Source: Cyprinodon diabolis
Lineage: Eukaryota > Chordata > Actinopteri > Cyprinodontiformes > Cyprinodontidae
Length of the DNA: 64,000 nucleotides
Direction: 5' to 3'
NCBI GenBank assembly: GCA_030533445.1
Contig: CM060072.1
Span: forward strand, 28,939,766 to 29,003,765
This document shows positions 12,001-22,100 of the stretch, piece after piece. The notes beneath the pieces were generated by a model that searched no databases, was not told the DNA's origin, and worked only from the letters and a program-made list of their open reading frames with translations. Numbering within the stretch: position 1 is the stretch's first letter; the number at the start of each line of letters is the position of its first letter. The position numbers were made by a program, and so were the translations under genes.

Positions 12001-15000
12001 TTGACAAGTTATGTGTCTTTAGCTCGTCTTTGAACCAGAGTCTTAAAAAACATAAACTGCTAGTTCAATCATTCAATAAATGCCACAAATAATAAAATAA
12101 AGAATATGAAATACTTCACCATGTAAATCCCATATTATAAATTTTTCTACGATTTCTAACTTTTATTTCTGGAAAATTGTCAAACTAAGAAAACAATCCT
12201 GTCCAGGAGAGACATGGAAAACATACTCCATACATGTATCATTTCTATGGAAGAGGATTAGGGCCACTGGAAAGGAAAAAAAAAAAGTTCACTGATTTTT
12301 AAACTTAATTTCAGATTCATATGGGAAAAAAGTCAGAATTCTGTCTTTAATCGGACTTTTTTGCTAGAATTCAGACTTTCATCTCACAATTCTGACTTTA
12401 ATCTTAAAATTCTGACTTTTTCACAGAATTCTGACATTAATCTCAAAATACCTTTTAATACGTTAATCTCAGAATTCTGACTTTTTTCTCAGTCAGAGAA
12501 AAATCTAAATTCTGAGACATTGATCTCAGAATTTTGGATCTTAATGTAGAGGGGCACCAGAAGAAAGAAATGTGGGGGCACTCAGCTTCACTAACAAAGA
12601 TGTGAGTTGTTTGTGAGGCCCAGTAACACATTGGTGGAAAATGTAGGAATTAGGCAAATTTTTACGTGCCCAAGGGGTCCCTGGTGATGCTATTTAATTA
12701 ATGGTGAGAGAGCTAGTCTCTAAAACAGACATAGCTACAGCTTGATGCTAACATGTTTGTTATGTAGCTGTCAGAACTCCATCAGAATTCTGAGAAAAAA
12801 GTCAGAATTCTGAGATTTAAGACAGATTTCTGACTTTTTTTTCCCATATTAAATGAAAATAATATTTAAAAAACATGTTTTTTTTCTTTTTTCTGTGGCC
12901 CTAATCCTCTTCCATACATTTCAAAGCAGGTCTGTTGTAATTTTTTAATGTAATTAAGTTTGCAAAATTCGGTTAAAGCTTCAGCTTATCCAAGACAAAG
13001 ACAATTAAAAATAGAGATCATATCCGTCCTATTTCGCTTCCTGTTAAATCTAGAATAGATCTTTTTTGCCTGTGGTCTTAGATGTGTTTTTCTACTAGAT
13101 AAAGTCTCATAGTAGCTATTTCTACCTTTGCACTTTTCTTTAACATAGAAGGAGCCCCTGATTCTGTGCTTCTTAGATTTTTTTTCCCCCCCGTCTGTCT
13201 ACTGCGATTTCTTTCAGTGTAGACTGCCTTAAAAGACATGAAGTGAATTGGTGCTGCATGGCATCAATAAACTGAAGTGAATTGAATTTGAGGTCAGTCA
13301 TTTTGATCAACTCAATAACCATTGTTACCATCATGCACCTAGTTCAGGGGTCAGCAACCATATGGGACCAAAAAAACAAAAAACAGATCCGCCTGGAGCC
13401 GCAATAAGAGTAAAAGTCTTATATAAGCCTCCAAGGGCTCTAAGTGTATATAAGCCCATTATCTAAATGACTAAGTAGGCTTCAATACAATATAAGCATT
13501 AATGATTAAATATTTATATTTCCAGCAGCGCATCCAGGAGAAAATGACCCCATATATCTAATCTGCTGTGCAACATTTGCTGCTCTAGGTTTAACTTCCA
13601 TCACAGTATTAAAGTATTATTTTGAATTAATGGAATTGTAGAAATAAGATAAAGAAATACAATTTTGATGTTATATTTATTTTGAGGATTGGAAAAAAAA
13701 TTAAATGTGCATAACAGGACTTCTGTAATTTCAAACCTTCGTGTGGAAATAAAATGCTGTCATCTTCAAACCGCAGTAACAACACAATCCTTTCTTTTTC
13801 CCTCCTTATCGGAGCAACAGTGCAATAAAACGCAGCCTGCAACAAGCAGCCTTTTAAAGAGTTAAGTAGGGTATGGAAACAAAATAAGCAGATATATTTT
13901 AATTACAGCGCCCACCGGTTTGTTTACAACAGCCACCTGCCTAGCGATGGCTGTTCTTTTTTGATAGAAATGTTTACATTTATTGTTTACATTCTTTATT
14001 ATACAAATAGCAATGGAAACATAATGAATGTTTGTTTGTCTTCCTACACACTATACTAAAAGAAAGAAACAAACAAAAATAATCCATCTTTTTCCTTTTT
14101 CATACATGTTTAAAAGTGAGCCGCTAGAGGGGCTATAAAGAGACGCATGTGACTCTGGTGCCGCGGGTTGCCGACCCCAAACCTAGTTGAAAAAAATCCC
14201 ACTGAAATGTAGCGCACAGTCATGCAAATTCAGTTTATGTGTTAGAGACAAAAAACAGTTCCATTATGCCGGGGTTTTAAGAGAAAACGTTAAATCAACC
14301 GATGCCGGAGAAAGGGCAGGGGCCTCTATTCAGGCTCCCCATGATGCTGAAAGGGACTATTTTTCAATAATTAACCGGAGCAGTCTCAGCTCACCATAGG
14401 AGCTCCTCGTCGCCCAATAATGGCTGGTGGTGGTTTGAGGACATGACGGTCCATAATACAGGGGCAGGTGAAGGTAAGAGGAGCAAGGCAGAGAGCCAGA
14501 AGGACCATGATGAAGACTGCCAACACCATCCCCTGAAAATCTGAAAAAAAACAGGAGTAACAGAATAAGTGTTAATAAAGTTAAGAGTCAGTTAATTAGG
14601 TGATGTCAGTATTTTTCAGGAAAATAAATAAATAAATCAGTTAGGTTTGTACAATTAGAAAGTACAACATGCTGTCTGTAATAACAGCCCAAACACTGAA
14701 GAAACCAAAGGCTGGATTATTCCAAGTATTCACTAAATGCCAGGTCAACACTCACTGGATCTCTCTTTGCGAACGACATAGCCGGCCACCAGCCAGCTGA
14801 CAGCTGTGACAGTGACCAGGCCTCCGATGTGCAGGAAAGGGGCAGTGAACTGGCAATAAGGAAGAGATTCATAGGACAGCTCTTAGTCATCAGAATATGG
14901 CAGATGGTTTTCTAAACCAATCTAAAATATGTGCTTGATACTGAGATAATTATGAAATTTGAATATCTTATGTGCCGTTGAACTGATACTATATGAAAAA

Positions 15001-18000
15001 TATATCTTGTTATTAAATATCACAGAAAGTCATGAAAGGCGAAATGGCCTCTTTTGACAACAAAATCAGCAGCTGTGTTCAGATTTTTATGTGCACCCAT
15101 TTATCAGACAAACATTAATTAATTGGAAATTATAAAAATAAACCACAAAAAACAGCAGGTTTCTTGTTAAGCCGGAACACAGATTAAAAAAACAAAAAAA
15201 CTAAAGTTAAGCAGTAAATCTAATTATATCAATTCAAGACTGTAATAAAAGCAAATTTCAGATTTTCTTGAAGTTTTGGTTTCTCTGGGCTCTTCATACA
15301 AAACATCTTGTATCTTAGCTCAGGGCTAACCTTTAGTAGAATCTTTCCTTACAAACTCAAGTTAAACCGTTATGTTTGCTGATAATAAACGCTAACTGCT
15401 CCAAAGAACCTCATCTCAGGAGCAGTGTCCATAATGTAAATTACATTGTAACTAGGGTTCTTTTTCATTCCTTTCTGACTGCCAGTGGCAGTAAAAGAAG
15501 TTGATTTGTCTCCTCGCACGCTGCGCAGGTCGATTTAAAATTTTAACAAAACACCCATGTGACATGTAGCTCACCTGGGTGTGCGTCCATAAATAGTATG
15601 TTGAAGACTATGTTCAGTCTCCTGTGATCTTCTCGCTGTGGGAGATGTTCCGATTGACCAGTGCGAGAGGCAGTCCTCCAGGAATTCATAGAACTATAAT
15701 TACAACCTAAGTTATGTTCTGTGGTGGGATTTAATGACGTACAAATATTTCATTACTGTAGTTAAAGGTATAGTGAACGATCTTTTTTTCCCAGGTAAAC
15801 CATCTAAATAAGTGGTCCTCCTAATTGTCATTCATTCTGGTGATATGTTTACGTAAAGCCGTCCTACGTGCTCGTCCCTTTAGCTATCATTTTCTGCGCA
15901 TGCGCACTTTCCGGCGTATATCTGTGATGAACTACGGTTTCAAACAGTCATTGAAGCTCACCTTTCTCACTGCGGAGAGCTCTCCTCACAAAGCATTATG
16001 GGATTTGCTGTCACGGCGGCCTGCTGTCGCCATAGGCTGCTGCCATAGCCTGCCGCTCCCCGACAGCGGCAACTAATAACAAAGATGGCACTGGCACCAC
16101 GCAGTGGACAAACGGAGAAGTGATCATCTTTCCGAAATGTAAGATAATTGAGTTCACTATAAAGTCCACAATATAGTCCTCGCTCTTTATAGTGAGTAAG
16201 GATTAGGGTGGACGTTCAGACACAGTAACCTTGTATGAGCAATGAGAACAGCACCTTTTAAACAAAGCGTACACGAGGAGAAATGGGCTCATGCATGCTC
16301 TCGCAAGCGCTTTTTTTTTTAAGTGGAGAGGACAGGTCTTTTAAAACCCTGAACAGGCTTGCACTGCCACACTGCTCCCCGTCCATGGGGTGATGCATCA
16401 GTAGTAACCCCCTCGTGTCTTGCGGGAACCACACCAAGGGGGATTCCGTGCTGCAGATAGGCTCTGTCTCACCAACGATGGAAGAGCAATGCACGGCCGG
16501 GAGTCATGGGCGGCAATGAGGGGAATGGAGGTGCCACTGGGGCCCTGCGGAAAAAGGGATTTCCGACAGGACGGGATGCTGGAGCATCATCCAGGCCCAC
16601 TCTGGCCAAGGCTGCCATGATAATTGCGTGCAGCTGACATGGGTCCTCCCCTGGGTCAGAGCAAACTGAACTCCTCAGGGAATTTCCTGAACAATCCTGG
16701 CCTCAAAAACTCCTGATCACAAGCATCTGGGAAGGGTTCTCCTTGCTCTCCAAGGAACTGAAACTTCGAATTGGAAGCCCTCACAGAGATTCCATCCTCC
16801 TCCAGATCCTCCCCTGATTCCCAGGACGCCGCTCTTTCTTGGGGAACTGAAGTGGGGACTGGAACCTTGAGTAAGCTTTGAGCTCCACCTCGGCCTCCAG
16901 CGAATCTACTTCCTGGTGAGACGTGCACTCCTGCCGAGATGGGCGGTCCAGCTAAGGCCTTCATCTCAGCAGACTATGGCGCTCTTAGCTGGAGCATCCC
17001 CTCGCCTCCCGGAACATGGTTGAGGTGCACCTCAGGGTGCCAGCTCAGCTGAAAAAAGCAGATTCTACAGCTGATGTAGCCTGTCCTCCCTGACAGACAA
17101 CTGCAGGATGCTGCAGTTCATGCATGGCTCTAAGATTACCCACCCCCAAGCATTTAGGGCACAGATCATGGCCATCCTTTTCCTGGAAGAAGCGTGGACT
17201 TCAAAAAAACTGAAGAACACGATCAATATATTGGGAGCACACGCCTGCATGTGGGGCTATTGACCAACCAGAGTGAGACTTCAAAAAGGGCTGAAGAACA
17301 CCTTGTTCAGCGCGATATCAAAGGGGGAAGGAAGTTTCAGCAGCTAATAAACAATGAAAGCCAGAAGCTGATGCTAGCCATCTGCTCTACTAAAACAAAC
17401 TGACAAAACATCAACCACAGCCTCAGAGGGCTACCAAGAGCACTATGACTAACAAGTCACAGGCAGGATGATGCTGTACTCTTACCCCTTAGACCTGCAA
17501 ATACCAATAAGTTCTGAATCACTGACTTATAGGAGCAATCAGCCTGCAAAACACGCCAAGTTGACAGCGAGAAGATCAAAGAGACCAAACGTAGCCTTCA
17601 AATGGCTATTTATAGACGCACGCCCAGGTGAGCTACATGTCACGTGCGTGACTTTGTTAGCATTTTAACTTGACCTGGGTGGAGTGCGAGGAGACATATC
17701 CACCTTGTTAATTGTTACTGCCACTGGCAATCAGGAAGGAATGAAACAGAACAGCTTTATTAAAGTCTCTTAAAAAGATATAATTCCTATAAATCTGAGG
17801 ATGTATTAACGGTGGTATAAAAAAAAGAAACAACTTTAGTTTTAGGCCCACCTGTAGTGAAACATGAATGATTTCCCACTCATCTCCCCAAATGTCGTCC
17901 ACTGAGACAAAACCAGAGACAGTGGTGAGTAGCGTAGCCAGAACTCCGATCTGTAGAGACGAAGGATAAAAAGGAACCGTAATTCTAGAGTTCAAATATG

Positions 18001-19062
18001 GGATATCTAACAATTAAGGGAAATCATACAGCACCTTATGAACCCAGTATAGGTTCAGTTGTTGACCCAGTGATATGTGGAAAAGTGCCAAAATCTGAAA
18101 GAATAAAGCAGGACCCAATCAGCCATTTGTCAATCAAGTGGTCTCTTGATTAAAGGGTTTAGATAAAAAATAAAATAAAAAAAAACTATTACCAAGAGGA
18201 ATGTGATGTAGCTGAGTCCCACAGTGGTTGAGGTGAGAATGGGGACGGTCTCGTCCCGCCATTCCCCAGAATGATTGTAGACGGACCTGTGGTGCGAACA
18301 AATAAAATTCTGTTATCTAAAGAGGGGCTCCGATAAAACAACTACAAAAAAATAAGCATCATTATTTTAAGGCTAGCATTATTTCCTGGATTCCAGTGAC
18401 TGAAATCAACCTTTAGACCAAATTCATGTGCTGGTCCTTAGCATGAAGAGAAATATGGCACACCATTTTGACATTTATTTGCTTGACTGAATATCTCATT
18501 CAGATATCTTAAATGTAATTCTTATTAATGCAAATGAAATCACATTTCCCATTCATGTGTATTGGGCTTTGACTTCCAGATATCTAAAATAACTTTCCTC
18601 CAATCTAAATGAACATTCCAGATGTGTAGAACAGAATTTTATGAGGATTAACTCAGTTACTAATCATAATGACAGTTTTAGTGTAGATATCCAGAAATCC
18701 AATTCTTTTCTTCAAAAATATACTTGTACTAGTAGAAATATCTTTACAGATATTAACTATGATATACGACTAGTACAATTGGATTTCATTTATTAGATCT
18801 GAAATTAGGGTTCATCCTCCTCAGGATTCAGTTTTACACAACCGGAATTATTATTTTAGATATCTGGAAGTAAAAGCCCAACGAACATGAATGGAAAACA
18901 TGAGACCAAATGTAGTCGTGAGATTTACTTTTAAGATTTCAGAAATGTTGATGTCGACCAGAAGGAAATGCATTTGAGGCATTTGAAATAGATATTTAGG
19001 CTAGTAAATGTCAAATTTGTAAAGATTTCTATGTACCTGTACCTTTATTCTTACTAGTACAG

Positions 19063-19137
<75 letters not shown>

Positions 19138-22100
19138 ATTATTATTATTATTTTTTTTTTTTGCATCCTGAAGTAGTTTGTGCTGGCAAAAAAATGCAAT
19201 TTAGGAAATCTATGTTTACAGTTCTGAGTAGTAGGATTGTTTTTAAAACCAGGAAGAATCCTATTTTAATGATCAACAAATGGAATAACATCCAGGGCAC
19301 TTTACTGGGAGAAACTATCAAAGAGGGGAGAGTCCCTTTTGTTTTGAGAATACTTTGGGATTCCCCTGGAATGGGAAAAATATGTCTGATGTTCCTCCTT
19401 ATTCTTTTACTCTTTGAGTCGAGACAAGCAGAAGGCAACAGGCTTGTCTTGTTTGAATAATAACCAGGAGAAAGCAAATCTCCCCTCATCTTTTAAAGCA
19501 GCTTTTAAGGTTTTGGTTAGAAAAAACTCATTCAGTTTCATCTGAACACACCACTGGACTAAAACCGGTTGTCCGTCGGAAAATTAAGACCAAAGAGTGA
19601 AAGTTGGGACATGATCTATTGAACAACATTTAGAGAAAAGTAAACCATATCTTATGGTGACATACTGACCTCATCAAGGCTTCTCTGACATTATCAGATA
19701 TTCTAAGCAATCTTCTGCTCAATGCTAATTTTAACATGGAGAAAAACACTTACCAGTTGAAGTCGTTAAAGTCATTCTGAGAAACCAACCAAAAATAGGC
19801 CCACAGGAGAAGCAGGAGGAAAGAACTGCTCAAGATGATGAACCATGCACATTCCCACTGTAAAGAAAAACAAACGAAAATTTGGTGACCTTTGATTTGC
19901 AACTTGGGTCTAATTCAGATTCAGTGTCTCTGGCATCTTTTAAGGTTTTTTGCTTTTCAGATGATGAATCTCAATGTTGCAGAGGTTTTTGTTTACAGTA
20001 GCAGTAGGTTTTATTCAGTAGCCTCTGAACAGGAAACAGGGCAAAAAGATTTGATTACTATGAACACTCAGAAGTACAGTACATTAAAATCCACATGTGA
20101 CCTCATACAATGTTTGTGCTGTACCTATAAGAAAATGTAACGGAGCAATAATTCAATCTAAACTCTACAGGAAGTTCTCAGGTAAGTGGAGCTACTCCAA
20201 AGTACTTTCAGCACTTTGCATTAAACTAGAAGATCTATTGAACAGGCTAAATAAGTAACACTAAAATGTTGATTAATGTTATACAACAAAGTTAATGCTA
20301 CCGGGTTAGTTTACGACTTTAGTTTACAATCAAAAACCTGTTTATTCAGAATACGTTTCGCCTTCTACATGCAGGTTAGCTATCGATATGTAGATCACAG
20401 TTTATTTATTCAGTTCTAAAAGTATGTCAAAAAAAAATGTAGTGAAAAGAATCCACAGTTATTTCAACCCAAATTTTGTTGTTACAAGATGCAAATTAGG
20501 GCTCATTTTTATGTCACAGAATAATCACTTCATTTCATCCAATTTCAAAATTAAAATGTATTCAATAAAAGTCAGCCATTTGATTTTTTTTTTTTTTTTT
20601 TTAAAACACACAAAAAAAGAATTATTTTGACCAAAAGGTAGTAAAAATAACAAATCGCTGGTTTCAAACCAATTCCTGGACTTTCCGATCTACCTTTCCC
20701 AGATCTTTCTTTCCTGGGAAACAGGTTCCCTTTGGTAAAAATAATTGTGAAGTTCAAAATCCTGATGAACGGGAGAACGGCTGACCACAAAGACAGATCT
20801 GTTAAATATCACCGAGGCTGTAAAAGAAGACATTCATTCTCATTTTGAATGCTGAAGACATTAACAGAGTTTGACCCTACTGGGGGAGGTGGGTGGGTTA
20901 AACATTGACACATAGATGCTTAGACAGTTCTCATCTTCTTAGTTTATATATCAACACTTCCCAGCTTAGAAACAGTAAATAGGCTAATTTATGGCAAATC
21001 TGCTGGTTCTTTGTGATCCAGGCAGACATGCAGCAGCAGGAGCTGTTGCAGCACAACACATTATTAACACAGCTGGATGTCTGAAACCTGTTTAAATCAC
21101 TTCAATGCTGCACTAAATTTACTGCAACCTTTATAGAGAACATTAGTCCCTGCTGTAACTGAGGCTTAATGAGGAAGACCTTCAGGAATTCACCACACAA
21201 CACAAATACGATCAGCCTCTAAAGGTTTAGATTCAGGCTGTTGAAATTACATTTAAAACATCAGAGAAAACTTAAGCTGAGCCATGAGATTATGACAAGA
21301 GAAATGTGAATTACATTTGTTGGAGTAGTAGTACTAGTTTACAGTTGTGGCTGGTGGAGTTTTCTTCGGGTGGGGGGGGCTATAAATTCAAAATAGGTGA
21401 TCTTAAAAAAAACAGTCAAATATATATTAATAATTGAACTTTATTGATCTCACATTGGAGAAATCTACCTCTGCATTAAACCCATATCCTTGGGGAGCAG
21501 TGGGCTGCCATTGTGTGGCGCCCGGGGAGCAGTGTGGGGTTAAAGGTCTTTGCTCAGGAACCCAGAGTGGAAGCTGTAGGATTCGAACCGCATACTTGCA
21601 ATCTTCTCAGACCACAAACGCACTGCTCTAACCACTAGGCCAACCCTCCAGTATATTCAATAGAATGCTGACAACAAAAAATATTACAAAAACACTTTAT
21701 AAAACAAAACTTAATTTCATGTACAGGTTTACTTTTTGTACATACATCTAGCCATTCTGAGGCTTTGTGAAGGCAAATCTGTGTTTTGCATGGCTTCATA
21801 TTGTGTCACAAACCTAAAAAAAAAGAATGTACCAGTTTAATAATGGATAAGCTATTAGTCAGCGTTATATTTTTTTAATATATAAGAACTATTTATTTTC
21901 TGACAGAGGAACATATTTTTCGAATTTATTTGATTTTAGCTGTGTGCAAGACAGTGAATGAGGTAATGGGTCGGTTAAAGTACAGACACTACAGAAAGGT
22001 TAAACAACGCTGTGTGCTTACGAGTAGCCTGACCAAATTACGGTGGCCCACAGGGCACACATGCAATTTGATTTTCGACCTCAGTGGCGCACCTTGTGGA

